NCBI RefSeq assembly: GCF_014171575.1
Contig: NZ_CP050453.1
Coordinates: 620,001 to 684,000, forward strand
Direction: 5' to 3'
Length of the DNA stretch: 64,000 nt
DNA from: Microbacterium sp. Se63.02b
GTDB taxonomy: Bacteria > Actinomycetota > Actinomycetes > Actinomycetales > Microbacteriaceae
Part shown: positions 51,079 to 60,771 of the stretch, one piece after another
How positions within the stretch are numbered: position 1 is the stretch's first letter
How the letters are laid out: the number at the start of each line of letters is the position of its first letter
Translations under genes and position numbers: made by a program
The notes under the pieces: generated by a model
The model's database searches: none
What the model was told of the DNA's origin: nothing
The model's input: only the letters and a program-made list of their open reading frames with translations

Positions 51079-52431
51079 ATGGGCGAAAGCCGGGTCAGTC
51101 TGCGCGTCATCGCCAGTTCGCTGCGCAAATTCTGGTGGATGATCGTGCTCTGCGGCGTCGTCGGAGCGGCGGGATCCTTCGGGTACGCCTCGTTGCAGAC
51201 GCCGCTGTTCCAGGCGACGACCTCGCTCTACTTCGCTCTCAATCAGGGGACCAGCGCGTCCGACCTCAACCAGGGCTCTGTGTACACGCAGAGCCAGATG
51301 CTCTCGTTCGCCCAGCTCGCCACCAGTTCGCGCGTGCTCGAGCCCGTCATCGACGAGCTCGACCTTGATACGACGCCGAAGGCTCTCGCGCGCGACATCG
51401 AGGTGTCGATCCCGCAGAGCACCGTCACGTTGCGCGTGACCGGGACCGCCGATGATGCGAAGGCATCGGCCGAATTGGCGGATGCTGTGGCCGCTCAGCT
51501 CATCATCGTCGTCAAGGACGTGGCTCCCAAGAACCCCGAGGGTGAATCGACCATCACGGCGGAGGTCATCGACGACGCCGTCGTACCCGAGTTCCAGTTC
51601 ACACCGAGCAAGCCGCGGGATGCCCTCCTCGGCGGCTTCCTGGGCGGCGTCCTCGGCCTCGCGGTCGCTGTTCTGATCGGGGTTCTCGACACTCGCGTCC
51701 GCAACGAGGAGACGCTCACCCAGGCGGGCGGTGATCCGGTGCTCGGTGTCGTCTCGAAGTCCTCGCTGCTCGCTACGCGGGGCATCGCAGTGGCGCAGGA
51801 GCCGCTCGGTCACACGTCGGAGGAGTTCCGGCGCATCCGGTCGGCGCTCGCATATGCGAACGTCTCATCGCGGGTGAAGGTGCTGCTGGTCACGTCCGGC
51901 ATGCCCGCCGAGGGCAAGTCAACGATCTCGGTCAACCTGGCCATGACGTTGGCGGGCCTGCGCAACTCCGTGCTGCTCATCGATGCCGACATGCGCCGTC
52001 CGCGCGCGCATGAGCATGCGGGTATCGATGGCTCGATCGGGTTGACCAGCGTGCTGCTCGACGAGGTGGACTTCGAGGTCGCCAAGCACAGCGTCGCCGA
52101 CAGCACCCTCGACATCCTGCCCGCGGGCACGGTGCCGCCGAACCCGGCAGAGCTGCTCACATCGTCGCGTATGGCGCAGCTGCTCGACTTCGCCGCGGCG
52201 GAGTACGACTACGTCGTGATCGACTCGCCGCCGACGCTCAGCGTCGCAGACGCCAACCTCTTCGCGACGCAGACCGACGGCGTGATCCTCGTCGTCGATG
52301 CGACGAAGACTCGCCGCGCGGCCTTGGCGAAGAGCATCAAGTCGCTGGAGTCCGGCGGCGCGCGCATCCTCGGCACCGTGCTGAACCGCGCCAAGCCCGA
52401 TCGGCATCGCAGCGAGTACTACAGCGACTGA
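51079..52431 (+). CDS. Polysaccharide co-polymerase with bacterial tyrosine-kinase domain (Wzz/CpsD-like)
   Basis: A 450-residue single-chain protein. Membrane segments (about 18-38 and 183-203) flank an external Wzz domain. The cytoplasmic BY-kinase follows, with Walker A SGMPAEGKST (273-282), Walker A' IDADMRRP (301-308) and Walker B VVIDSPP (379-385). The C-terminal tyrosine cluster is only two residues (EYYSD, 447-448). It controls polymer length and export by tyrosine autophosphorylation; the phosphatase at 43555 is the likely antagonist. Confidence 0.93.
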   Translation: MGESRVSLRVIASSLRKFWWMIVLCGVVGAAGSFGYASLQTPLFQATTSLYFALNQGTSASDLNQGSVYTQSQMLSFAQLATSSRVLEPVIDELDLDTTPKALARDIEVSIPQSTVTLRVTGTADDAKASAELADAVAAQLIIVVKDVAPKNPEGESTITAEVIDDAVVPEFQFTPSKPRDALLGGFLGGVLGLAVAVLIGVLDTRVRNEETLTQAGGDPVLGVVSKSSLLATRGIAVAQEPLGHTSEEFRRIRSALAYANVSSRVKVLLVTSGMPAEGKSTISVNLAMTLAGLRNSVLLIDADMRRPRAHEHAGIDGSIGLTSVLLDEVDFEVAKHSVADSTLDILPAGTVPPNPAELLTSSRMAQLLDFAAAEYDYVVIDSPPTLSVADANLFATQTDGVILVVDATKTRRAALAKSIKSLESGGARILGTVLNRAKPDRHRSEYYSD

Positions 52432-52499
52432 TCAGCTGTTCCTGCCGAGGCGATCCGTGGCTCCGGTCGCGCATAATATCGGTTTACGGGCGTTCTGGT

Positions 52500-52529
52500 T
52501 TGTCTTTTGCCCCGCGAGCCGGTTACTCT
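52500..52529 (+). promoter_or_regulatory. Promoter before the beta-helix protein gene
   Basis: TTGTCT (52500-52505), an 18-base spacer and TACTCT (52524-52529). It sits in a 191-base gap and leaves a leader of about 85 bases containing CTGGGG near 52561. Confidence 0.5.
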
Positions 52530-52622
52530 TCATGAGTTGCGAGGGGGACTCGCACGTGCCGCTGGGGTTGAAACTGCGGCGTGGCGGGTCGGTCTGAATC
52601 TGCCCCAGAAGACGGTGACATC

Positions 52623-55244
52623 GTGTTCTTTCCCCTCCCCTCTGCCGCGTCATCTTCGATGACCTCCTCTCCGCACCGGCGAATCCGCGTCCGGACCGCT
52701 GCCGGCGGCCTCGCCGCAGTCCTCGCGATCACAGCGGCGATGACGGCGGTGCCGGCACTGGCACACGCCGACGCTTCGCCGACGGCGACGTCCGCCGTTG
52801 CGGTCACAGACATTCCCGTCGTCGACGACGACATGGACCGCACGGTGAGCACCGGCTGGGGCTCCTCGGCTGACGGTGCGTGGTGTGTGATCGAGGGCGC
52901 ATCCAGCGTCACGGGCGACCAGGCGCTTCTCGCGAGCCGGGCACCGGGCATCACCGCCAGGGCGACCACGGAAGGCGTCGCGGCCACCGATGTGACCAGC
53001 CGCTTCTCGCTCACGGTTCCCACCCTTCCTGTGGGCGGACCGCTCTATCTGGCGCAGGCGGTCCGAGTGTCCGGACACGACTCCTACGGCGTGCGGGTGC
53101 GGGTGCACCCGGACGGCTCCGCCTACCTCTCGATCGTTCGGCTGACCGATCTGACGGCCGTGGACAGTCTCGCCGAGCGCCGTCTCCCCTTGACCGTGTC
53201 GAACGGGAGCACCCTGAACGTGGCGCTCAGCGTCACCGGCACCGACCCTGTCGCCCTGTCGGCGAAGGCATGGCCTGCGGATGCCGAAGAACCCGCCGAC
53301 TGGCAGGTCTCGCACACCGACTCGTCTTCATCGCGCATCCAGAGCGAGGGTGGCTACGCATTCGCGCTCTACACCTCGACGGGGGCGCGAGCCGCGGTGC
53401 CGGTGGGCATCGACGACGTGTTCGTGACGACGCCGGCACCGGCTCCCGCGCCGGAGCCGACGGCGGCTCCGGAACCGACGGCCGCACCGGAGCCGACGAC
53501 CGCTCCGGAACCGGCACCGAGTCAGACGCCTGTCCCGGCGCCGACCCCGACCGACCCGGTCGTGCCGTCGACGCCGGGCGCAGTGACCAGCGAGAACGGT
53601 GCCGGATCTCCCGGTTCGTTGTCGTATCCCGTCCCTGCGGGAGCTGTGTACGCCGCCCCGACCGGCTCGGATGAAGCGGCAGGGACGCTGAGCGCGCCGG
53701 TCAAGACCATCGCGGCTGCGCTGAGCCGGGTCGCCGACGGGGGCACCATCGTGCTTCGTGGCGGCACATACCACGAGCAGGTCATCATCCCGCCGCAGAA
53801 GCGGGTCACCATCCAGCCGGCCGCGAACGAGTCGGTCTGGCTCGACGGGGCCAAGAGCGTCACGGGCTGGAAGGCCAGCGGGAGCACCTGGGTGGTCGAC
53901 GGATGGACGACGTCCCTCGATTCGAGTCCGACCTACGCTCAGGGGGCGCCGGATAACACCACGCCCGGCTGGCAGTTCGTCAACCCGGCGTATCCGATGG
54001 CCGCGCACCCCGATCAGGTCTGGGTCGCGGGCACGCAGTTGCGCGAAGTCGCGTCCGCAGCGAAGGTCACCACGGGGACATTCTTCGTCGACGATGCGGC
54101 GAAGCGTCTCGTGATCGGCACGAATCCCACGGGCAAGAGCGTCGAGGCGAGCGACCTCACGCAGGCGCTCTCGATCCGTTCCGTCGGCACCGAGATCCGT
54201 GGTATCGGCGTACGCCGCTATGCCACCAGCGTTCCGCAGATGGGGACGGTGATCGCCGCTGCGGCCGACGTCACCCTCACCGACGTCACGATCCGGGACA
54301 ACTCGACCACGGGCTTCTACTCGTGGTCCCCGGGCACCACACTGACGCGGGTCTCCCTGATCGGGAACGGACTCCTGGGTGGCGGCGCCTCGCGGGCGGA
54401 CGGCCTCACCGTGAACGACATGCTGTCGGTCGGCAACAACAGCGAGCACTTCAACGCCGCACCGGTGTCTGGTGCCTTCAAGGTGACGCGAACCCACGAT
54501 GTGACGGTGAAGAACAGCTCGTTCACCCGCAACAACGGCGCGGGCCCGTGGTTCGACGAGTCGGTGGTGGGCCTCACCTTCACCGGGAACAATGTCACGG
54601 GCAACACGGGTGATGGTCTCCTCGTCGAGCTGTCCGAGCATGCCGTCGTCGCCGACAACGTGATCGCACAGAACGGCGCATTCGGCCTCTACGTCCTCAA
54701 CTCGGGCGACGTCGACATCTGGAACAACACGTTCGCCGGCAACGGGAACCGCAACATCAACATCGCACAGGACGCACGCCGCCCCAGCGACCCGGGCGCG
54801 CCCGGGGTGGATCCGTTGGCGCCATGGATCGTCCATGACGTCGTGATGTCGAACAACATCCTCGCGAAGAGCGCCGGCAATTGCCTCGTGTGCGTGCAGG
54901 ACTTCTCGTTGCGATACACCGGGTCTCAGATGGTGTCGAGTGTCGAGGGCAACCTGTACCACCAGGCCACGTCCGACGCCCCGACGTGGTTCTCGGCATG
55001 GTCCCGGGGGCCCGTATCCAAGGATCCGGCTGTGACGGAGACCCTCGACGCGTTCCGGGCGGCCACCGGCAACGACAAGCGCTCGACCTGGGTGGTCGGC
55101 GCGGATGTCCTCGCCGCGGACTACACACTGCTCCCGGCGTACGCGACCGGACAGGCCTCTGTGGCGGTTCCGGTGCCGTCCGCGATCGCGTCGGTATCGC
55201 GACTCCCCGCGGCCAGCGCGACCCTGGGGGCCCTGCCCCGGTGA
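52623..55244 (+). CDS. Secreted right-handed parallel beta-helix protein
   Basis: About 873 residues. The start is uncertain: GTG 52623 or ATG 52659. A signal peptide (cleavage near ALAHADA) leads to a beta-sandwich-like domain (nt 52830-53430) related to the two C-terminal copies in the protein at 45007. A PEPTAAPEPT-type linker follows, then a DUF1565-like opening (YAAPTGSDEAAGTLSAPVKTI, GGTIVLRGGTYHEQVIIPP) and a beta-helix with turns such as VTIRDNSTTGFY and VTVKNSSFTRNNGAG. Such helices occur in polysaccharide lyases, epimerases and hydrolases. It may trim or modify the cluster's own polymer. Confidence 0.83.
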   Translation: MFFPLPSAASSSMTSSPHRRIRVRTAAGGLAAVLAITAAMTAVPALAHADASPTATSAVAVTDIPVVDDDMDRTVSTGWGSSADGAWCVIEGASSVTGDQALLASRAPGITARATTEGVAATDVTSRFSLTVPTLPVGGPLYLAQAVRVSGHDSYGVRVRVHPDGSAYLSIVRLTDLTAVDSLAERRLPLTVSNGSTLNVALSVTGTDPVALSAKAWPADAEEPADWQVSHTDSSSSRIQSEGGYAFALYTSTGARAAVPVGIDDVFVTTPAPAPAPEPTAAPEPTAAPEPTTAPEPAPSQTPVPAPTPTDPVVPSTPGAVTSENGAGSPGSLSYPVPAGAVYAAPTGSDEAAGTLSAPVKTIAAALSRVADGGTIVLRGGTYHEQVIIPPQKRVTIQPAANESVWLDGAKSVTGWKASGSTWVVDGWTTSLDSSPTYAQGAPDNTTPGWQFVNPAYPMAAHPDQVWVAGTQLREVASAAKVTTGTFFVDDAAKRLVIGTNPTGKSVEASDLTQALSIRSVGTEIRGIGVRRYATSVPQMGTVIAAAADVTLTDVTIRDNSTTGFYSWSPGTTLTRVSLIGNGLLGGGASRADGLTVNDMLSVGNNSEHFNAAPVSGAFKVTRTHDVTVKNSSFTRNNGAGPWFDESVVGLTFTGNNVTGNTGDGLLVELSEHAVVADNVIAQNGAFGLYVLNSGDVDIWNNTFAGNGNRNINIAQDARRPSDPGAPGVDPLAPWIVHDVVMSNNILAKSAGNCLVCVQDFSLRYTGSQMVSSVEGNLYHQATSDAPTWFSAWSRGPVSKDPAVTETLDAFRAATGNDKRSTWVVGADVLAADYTLLPAYATGQASVAVPVPSAIASVSRLPAASATLGALPR

Positions 55245-55254
55245 CGATGTAGGT

Positions 55255-56580
55255 ATGGGTTCACTTCTCGCTGTCGGCGCCCGCGCGCTGACGATGGTCA
55301 TCGCGCTGGTCTGTGGCGTTCTCACAACCAGGATGATCATCGGAGACGCGGGCGTCGACAGCTTCGCCCTCTACACGTTGCTCACCACGATCCCCTCGCT
55401 GCTGACGTTCACGGACCTCGGCAGCGGGGCGGTCCTGGTCAACGCGGTGGCGACGAGCGACGACGTGCGCACCGACGAGAAGCTGCGGTATCAGCTCACC
55501 TCGGTCGGACGAGTGCTGCTCATGTTCGCGGCCACCGCGATGGCGATCAACACCATCCTCGTTCTGACCGGGGCCTGGGAATTGGTCTTCGGCGAGGCCG
55601 GCGGACGCCCGGGCGCGTCGTTGGCTGCGTTCTACTGCGTGACGATCTTCTGCCTGGGCATTCCCCTCGGGATCTGGGCGCGCATCATGCTCGGGCAGCG
55701 CCGCAACCATGTCGTGATCCTGCTGCAGGGGCTGATCTCACCGCTCACGTTGGCCGGCGTGTGGCTCATCCTCACCTTCGGAGGGGACGACCTGCATTCT
55801 TTCGTGGCGGTCGCCTCCTTCGCGGCGTCGTTCCTCGTCTCGGTGCTGGGCATCCTGATCACGGCGAGGACGACGTCGCCCTTGATCCCCGCCGCTGCAC
55901 GCATGGTCCTACGTCCGCGAAGGTTCCCCGGGGTCCGGGTGATGGACGTCGGCTGGCCGATGCTCGCGCAGATGGTCACGTACCCGATCGCGGTCGGTTC
56001 GCAGCGCTACGTGATCGCTCAACTCGGCGGACCGACCGACGTCGCCGAGTACGGCGTCGCCGGTCAGGTCTTCTTCGCCCTCAACGGTCTGGTGATGGCG
56101 GGTGGGCTCGCGCTCTGGCCGCAGTTCGCGCGGATGCGTCATACGGGCGGTCTGCAGCGGGGACCTTTCCTGCTCTCCGCACTGTTCGCCATCGCGATCG
56201 CGGTGGCGACGTTCATGGTGTGGCTGGTCGGCCCGTGGCTCTTCGGCTTCATCACGCAGGGCGAGCTGACCGTCCGTCCGAGTACGATCTTCGCCTTCGG
56301 TCTGATGATCATGATGACTGCGGCCGTGTATCCGCTGGGCATGTTCATCATGGATAAGCCGGGCATCCGCTTCCAGGTCATCCCCACGCTCAGCATGGCG
56401 ACAGTGGGGATCGGACTCTCGTTCGTGCTGACCCCGATCCTGGGCATCTCCGGGCCGCTCATCGGGGTCGCTTTCGCGCTGCTGGTGTGTCAGCTGATCC
56501 CGTTCTCGATCTACATCGTCCGGCACAAGACGCGGCTCACCGTCGGCAGCGCGGCGCCGACGTCCGGTGACGCGCCCTAG
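55255..56580 (+). CDS. Polysaccharide flippase of the MOP superfamily (Wzx-like)
   Basis: A 441-residue protein with about 12-14 hydrophobic segments. The opening LLAVGARALTMVIALVCGVLTTRMIIGDAGVDSFALYTLLTTIPSLLTFTDLG and the mid-protein SQRYVIAQLGGPTDVAEYGVAGQVF are typical of polysaccharide-biosynthesis flippases. It likely moves lipid-linked repeat units across the membrane for the polymerase at 49724. It starts 10 bases after the beta-helix gene. Confidence 0.87.
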   Translation: MGSLLAVGARALTMVIALVCGVLTTRMIIGDAGVDSFALYTLLTTIPSLLTFTDLGSGAVLVNAVATSDDVRTDEKLRYQLTSVGRVLLMFAATAMAINTILVLTGAWELVFGEAGGRPGASLAAFYCVTIFCLGIPLGIWARIMLGQRRNHVVILLQGLISPLTLAGVWLILTFGGDDLHSFVAVASFAASFLVSVLGILITARTTSPLIPAAARMVLRPRRFPGVRVMDVGWPMLAQMVTYPIAVGSQRYVIAQLGGPTDVAEYGVAGQVFFALNGLVMAGGLALWPQFARMRHTGGLQRGPFLLSALFAIAIAVATFMVWLVGPWLFGFITQGELTVRPSTIFAFGLMIMMTAAVYPLGMFIMDKPGIRFQVIPTLSMATVGIGLSFVLTPILGISGPLIGVAFALLVCQLIPFSIYIVRHKTRLTVGSAAPTSGDAP

Positions 56581-56611
56581 CCGAACTCGTCACGACGGTT
56601 CGAGGTCGACG

Positions 56612-57739
56612 TCAGATCAGGACGTGCGAGGTGATGCTCGCCCGGTACACGTCGGGCGCGTGCCGTCGCAGTGCCTCGGCCCGACTGTCCGCCACGGTCG
56701 AGACCATCTCGCCCCAGCGCGTGTGGATGTCGGTCAGTGCGGACGCGATGGAGTCCGGGTCGCCTGCGGTGACGAGCTGCGCAGTCTCATAGCCGCCCGC
56801 CGCCTCGCGAAGTCCGCTGCTGTCGCTCGCGATGACGGGACGCAGCGCGAGGATGCCCTCCACCGCGGTGTTCCCGAACGGCTCGTCGACTCGCGAGGGG
56901 ACGAGGAGCACATCCGCCTGGGCGAGGAACGGCCAGATGTCCGAGTGGAATCCGGCGAAGTCGACGGAGACGCCCGCCTCGGAGGCCTGCTCGCGCAGCT
57001 GGGCTTCGAACCACTCGTATCCTTCGAAGACCGCGCCCAGAAGCGTGACGTCGACGGCTCGTCCTGCATCGTGCAGCCGCGCAGCGGCCTCGATAACGAG
57101 ATCGGGACCCTTCCGTGGAGAAAGACGGCCGATGTAGAGCACGCGGAGCGCGTTCTCGATGCGAGGGCGCGGTGAGAGCGGCTGCGGCGGCGAGGCGACT
57201 CCGTTGTAGACGACGTGTGCGCGTCGGGCGAGGGCCGGCAGCGCCGCGCGGATGGTGTCGAGACTGAACCGGCTGTTGACCAGTGTGCGGTGCGAGGCCA
57301 GATGAGGGGAGTAAAGGATCCCGTTGACGATTCTGTTGCCGGATGCCTCGGCCTCGTGCACATGGCTCACTGTACGGACGCGCCTCAGACGGGCGATCAG
57401 CGGCCACTGCGGAATGATGATCGTGGAGACGTAGACGACGTCGGGACGCACCCGACCGATCAGACGCCATGCGGCACCGAGTCCTCGGAAGGTGTCGCGG
57501 AAGAGTCGGGGGAGTCCCCGCGGTGTGAGAAGCACTTTGCGCAGCACGAGCATCGGGACGATGACGACCTCTGCGCCGGCGGCCCGGAGCTCGGGGACGA
57601 GGAGTCCGGAACTCGGAAGCGCCACCACGACGCGCGCACCTGCCTCGACCAGACCCCTTGCGCTTTCGAGCAGCATCCGGTCGGAACCGAACATCTCCGC
57701 TCCGGGATGGACGAGGAGCGCGGTGGGCCGGCTGCTCAC
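56612..57739 (-). CDS. Family-4 glycosyltransferase
   Basis: A 375-residue GT-B enzyme: LLVHPGAEMFGSDRMLLESARGL in the acceptor half; VVYNGVASPP, VLYIGRLSPRKGPDLVIEAAARL, VLLVPSRVDEPFGNTAVEGILALRPVIAS (E-x7-E region) in the donor half. No membrane segment. It overlaps the upstream gene by 4 bases and is the distal gene of a three-gene minus-strand operon started by the WbaP-type transferase. Confidence 0.88.
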   Translation of the reverse strand: MSSRPTALLVHPGAEMFGSDRMLLESARGLVEAGARVVVALPSSGLLVPELRAAGAEVVIVPMLVLRKVLLTPRGLPRLFRDTFRGLGAAWRLIGRVRPDVVYVSTIIIPQWPLIARLRRVRTVSHVHEAEASGNRIVNGILYSPHLASHRTLVNSRFSLDTIRAALPALARRAHVVYNGVASPPQPLSPRPRIENALRVLYIGRLSPRKGPDLVIEAAARLHDAGRAVDVTLLGAVFEGYEWFEAQLREQASEAGVSVDFAGFHSDIWPFLAQADVLLVPSRVDEPFGNTAVEGILALRPVIASDSSGLREAAGGYETAQLVTAGDPDSIASALTDIHTRWGEMVSTVADSRAEALRRHAPDVYRASITSHVLI

Positions 57740-58932
57740 GGTGCTGCCGACTCGACAGGAGCGGGCGACCAGTCCGTCGTGCGACGACGGGCGCGGCGCG
57801 CGGATGGGTGGATGGTCGAGCGTTCGGCGAGTCGGCGCGCGAGCGCTTCGTACTCGTCGGCGACGTCGTCCCAGCGGAAGCGGGTGCGGGCGATCTCTTG
57901 CACGGTCTTGGCGCGAGAGGCAGTCAGCTCAGGGGCGGCTTCTGCCGCGACGACGTGTGCCGCGACGTCGCCGGCATCCGAGAAGAACCAGCCGTTGCCG
58001 TCGAGCACCTCCCGGTTGAATGGCACGTCGAACCCGATCACCGCGGTCCCAGCCCCCATCGCGCGGAGGAGCGAAGGGTTGGTACCCCCGACGGAGTGGC
58101 CATGGAGGTAGGTGACTGCATTGGCGTAGAGCGCGTCGAGCAGCTCCTGGTCGTAGACGCCGCCGACGAGGCGGATCCGGTCATCGCCGTCGGCGACCCG
58201 CTGGATCTCTTGCGTGTACGCGGCGCTGTAGGGAGCTGAACCGACGACGACGAGCGGCAGCTCGGCGTCGCTGTCATGGTAGCCCTGGACGATCTCGAGC
58301 ACATGGTTCTCAGGTTCGAACCTGGCGACGACGAGGTGGTACCCGCCCGGGGTGAGGTCCATCTCGGCGATGTCGCGCTCGGGGAGATCGTCGAGGATCG
58401 GCGCGCCGTAACGGATGAGCTCCGTCGGCACATCGAACTGGTGGCGGTAGTAGTCCGCGATGCCTGGTGCATCCGCGATCAGGGCGTCGGCCGTCCGAAC
58501 CCCGAACTGCTCGGCCCAGCGGTAGTACGCCTTGCCTCGTGGCCCCCACTTCGACCGCCGCCACTCGAGCCCATCCATGTGCAGCGCGACCGGAGCGCGG
58601 CGGAGGCGGAGGAGTGGCAGGAACGGGGAGTTGGCGGCATTGAAGACGAACGTCGCATCAGGGCGTCGGCCGAACACGAGATGCAGTGCCGAGAGACCGG
58701 TGTGGCTGAGCGTCTCGACCTGCTTCACCGGGACGGCAGGAAGGTGCACGACGCGCATACCGAGGTACTCCTTCTCGCGTCGCTCGGAACCACGGGTGTA
58801 CACGACGACGTCATGGCCACGATCCGCGAGGCGGCGTCCGACCTCTTCGATCGCGGTCTCGAAACCGCCGTAGGCCGCGGGCACTCCTCTGGTCCCCACC
58901 ATCGCGATGGTGAGGCTGTTCGAATCGCTCAT
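57736..58932 (-). CDS. DUF1972/family-4 glycosyltransferase, rhamnosyltransferase-like
   Basis: A 398-residue GT-B enzyme whose start (IAMVGTRGVPAAYGGFETAIEEVGRRLADRGHDVVVYTR) is diagnostic of the DUF1972 group. Further motifs are HMDGLEWRRSKWG, RYGAP, LVVARFEPENHVLEI, and HGHSVGGTNPSLLRAMGAGTAVIG. Members often add rhamnose or the second sugar to the lipid carrier. It follows the initiating transferase by four bases. Confidence 0.88.
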   Translation of the reverse strand: MSDSNSLTIAMVGTRGVPAAYGGFETAIEEVGRRLADRGHDVVVYTRGSERREKEYLGMRVVHLPAVPVKQVETLSHTGLSALHLVFGRRPDATFVFNAANSPFLPLLRLRRAPVALHMDGLEWRRSKWGPRGKAYYRWAEQFGVRTADALIADAPGIADYYRHQFDVPTELIRYGAPILDDLPERDIAEMDLTPGGYHLVVARFEPENHVLEIVQGYHDSDAELPLVVVGSAPYSAAYTQEIQRVADGDDRIRLVGGVYDQELLDALYANAVTYLHGHSVGGTNPSLLRAMGAGTAVIGFDVPFNREVLDGNGWFFSDAGDVAAHVVAAEAAPELTASRAKTVQEIARTRFRWDDVADEYEALARRLAERSTIHPSARRARRRTTDWSPAPVESAAP

Positions 58933-58936
58933 CCGA

Positions 58937-60463
58937 TCAGTATGCCCCGCTGGGCTGCACCATGACCTTGGCGGTGCGCCACATGATCTGCAGATCGTTC
59001 ATCACGGACCAGTTCTCGACGTAGCGCAGGTCGAGCCGAACACTCTCGTCCCACGTGAGGTCGCTGCGGCCGGAGACCTGCCACAAACCGGTGATCCCGG
59101 GCTTGATGTAAAGGCGGCGGAAGACGGTGCCGTCGTAGGCGGTGACCTCGCTCGGGAGCGGCGGGCGAGGTCCGACGACGCTCATGTCGCCGATGAGGAC
59201 ATTCCAGAACTGCGGCAGCTCGTCGAGAGACAGCTTGCGAAGCACCTTGCCGATACGGGTGACGCGCGGGTCGTCCTTCATCTTGAACAGGAGACCGGCG
59301 CCCTCGTTCTGCTCCTTGAGCGCGGCGAGCTGCTGCTCGGCATCCGTCTTCATGGAACGGAACTTGACCATCTTGAACCGGCGACCGTCACGGCCGACAC
59401 GCTCCTGGAAGAAGAAGACGGGACCGGGCGAGTCGAGCTTGATCAGCAGCGCGAGCACGGGCGCGAGCAGGCCGATCGGGATCAGCGCAAGGGTCGCCAC
59501 TGCGACATCCAGTGCACGCTTGAGCAGGTGCTGACCGCCTTCGTAGGTCGGGATCTGCACCTGGATGAGCGGAAGCCCCTCGACCGGAGCGAAGGAGATG
59601 CGCGGTCCGGCGACATCCGTGAGTCGGCTAGACAGCACGAGCTCCGCAGCGGTCCCCTCGAGCTGCCAGCTCAGCTGCTTCACGAACTCCGGTTCGCCCT
59701 CCGGTCGGCTCGCCACGATGATCGTGTCGGCGCCGACCTCGGCGGCGACCGACGACACGGAGTTCACGTTCCCCAGAACCGGGAACCGCGTGTCGTCGAT
59801 CAGGATGTCGCGTGCATTGCCGTCGAGGAGAGTCGCGCCGACCACCTGGTAGCCGGATGCGCCGATCGGGTGCAGCGTGCGGACGACGTACTCCACGTCA
59901 TCCCGATTGCCCACGACGAGCGTGCGAGAGGCGAACCTCCCATGCGCACGCTGCGTCTGCAACCAGTGGCGCCACATCCACCTGGTCACCAGAAGCGTCA
60001 GAACACCGAGCGGCAGCCCCAGCAGCAGCACCAGTTGCATCGACTTCCATGCGAGCAGCACCGCCACGATGGCGATGATCCCGAAGGCGAGTCCGCTGGC
60101 GTGGACCACGCCGCGGTACTCGGTGGCACTCGCGCGGAACAGCGCGGCGTCCCGCGTGTGCAGCGCGCTCAGCATGAGGTACCAGAGCGCGGCGAGCGGG
60201 ATGCCGCCGCGCAGGACCTCGAACGCAGGGACGCCGGTGGACAGCTGGATCGCTGCCGTCAGACCGACGGCGAACAGGATGACTGCAGCATCCGTGATCC
60301 GCAGCCGCATCCGATAGCGACGCTCCCACTGCCGGCGCCTCTCCAGAGTCGCCGAGGCGCGCGGCGTTACCACCGTGCGCGTCACCGACTTGGTCGCTCG
60401 CGGAGCCGCGACCGGCACGAAGCCCGAACGAGAGATGCTCAGAGCATCCTCGACGGAAGTCAT
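58937..60463 (-). CDS. Undecaprenyl-phosphate sugar phosphotransferase (WbaP/exopolysaccharide initiator)
   Basis: A 508-residue protein: four to five N-terminal membrane segments, a CoA-binding-like domain (RTLVVGNRDDVEYVVRTL), one further membrane segment, and the bacterial sugar-transferase domain (KRALDVAVATLALIPIGLL, FFFQERVGRDGRRFKMVKFRSM, LSLDELPQFWNVLIGDMSVVGPRPPLP, GITGLWQVSGRSDL). It starts repeat-unit assembly on undecaprenyl phosphate. ATG 60463 is chosen by AAGGGG upstream and MTSVEDALSI; the frame extends upstream but without family features. Confidence 0.92.
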   Translation of the reverse strand: MTSVEDALSISRSGFVPVAAPRATKSVTRTVVTPRASATLERRRQWERRYRMRLRITDAAVILFAVGLTAAIQLSTGVPAFEVLRGGIPLAALWYLMLSALHTRDAALFRASATEYRGVVHASGLAFGIIAIVAVLLAWKSMQLVLLLGLPLGVLTLLVTRWMWRHWLQTQRAHGRFASRTLVVGNRDDVEYVVRTLHPIGASGYQVVGATLLDGNARDILIDDTRFPVLGNVNSVSSVAAEVGADTIIVASRPEGEPEFVKQLSWQLEGTAAELVLSSRLTDVAGPRISFAPVEGLPLIQVQIPTYEGGQHLLKRALDVAVATLALIPIGLLAPVLALLIKLDSPGPVFFFQERVGRDGRRFKMVKFRSMKTDAEQQLAALKEQNEGAGLLFKMKDDPRVTRIGKVLRKLSLDELPQFWNVLIGDMSVVGPRPPLPSEVTAYDGTVFRRLYIKPGITGLWQVSGRSDLTWDESVRLDLRYVENWSVMNDLQIMWRTAKVMVQPSGAY

Positions 60464-60771
60464 GCCGAGGCCCCTTGAGCCGTGAATGTACGCAAGTATC
60501 CCCAGTGCGTCATTTGATTCCCCAGATTTCCCCAGACCATGAACCCCACGTTCACGGCATCGTCTGCGTCCCGACCCCTCGGGTCCTGCTGAAACTCTTC
60601 GCGATTCCCACATCACGAAGTGCGTTTTCGCCGTCCCACACGGCGGTCGCTGACAGCAGGCACTGCAGACTCTGATCACTGTAGCGGAACATGGCCTTAA
60701 CCGAAAGGTAATTCTCACGAATGGACGAATCGTCCTCTCGCGAGCGGCGATCCTGGCGCTATCCTTTCGCC
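60464..60771. other. Divergent intergenic region with CTGGGGA boxes and promoters
   Basis: This 308-base gap serves the WbaP-type gene (minus) and LtrA (plus). Minus strand: TGACG (plus 60508-60512) and TACATT (60490-60485), 17 bases apart, give a start about 15 bases before ATG 60463. A second possible minus promoter is TTCGGT (60705-60700) with TACAGT (60683-60678), 16 bases apart. Plus strand: TATCCT (60761-60766) before GTG 60772. No gene was seen in the remainder. Confidence 0.5.
60499..60535 (-). promoter_or_regulatory. Three phased CTGGGGA boxes at the WbaP-type promoter
   Basis: TCCCCAG on the plus strand at 60499-60505, 60519-60525 and 60529-60535; intervals of 20 and 10 bases place them on one face of the helix. 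The innermost lies in the spacer of the proximal promoter and the outer two lie upstream of its -35. Confidence 0.5.

Noticed and set aside
58907..60478. A 523-codon plus-strand frame opposite the WbaP-type gene.
   Set aside because: The minus strand encodes a textbook sugar-phosphate transferase; the plus frame is Arg/Asp/Gln-rich with no family features.
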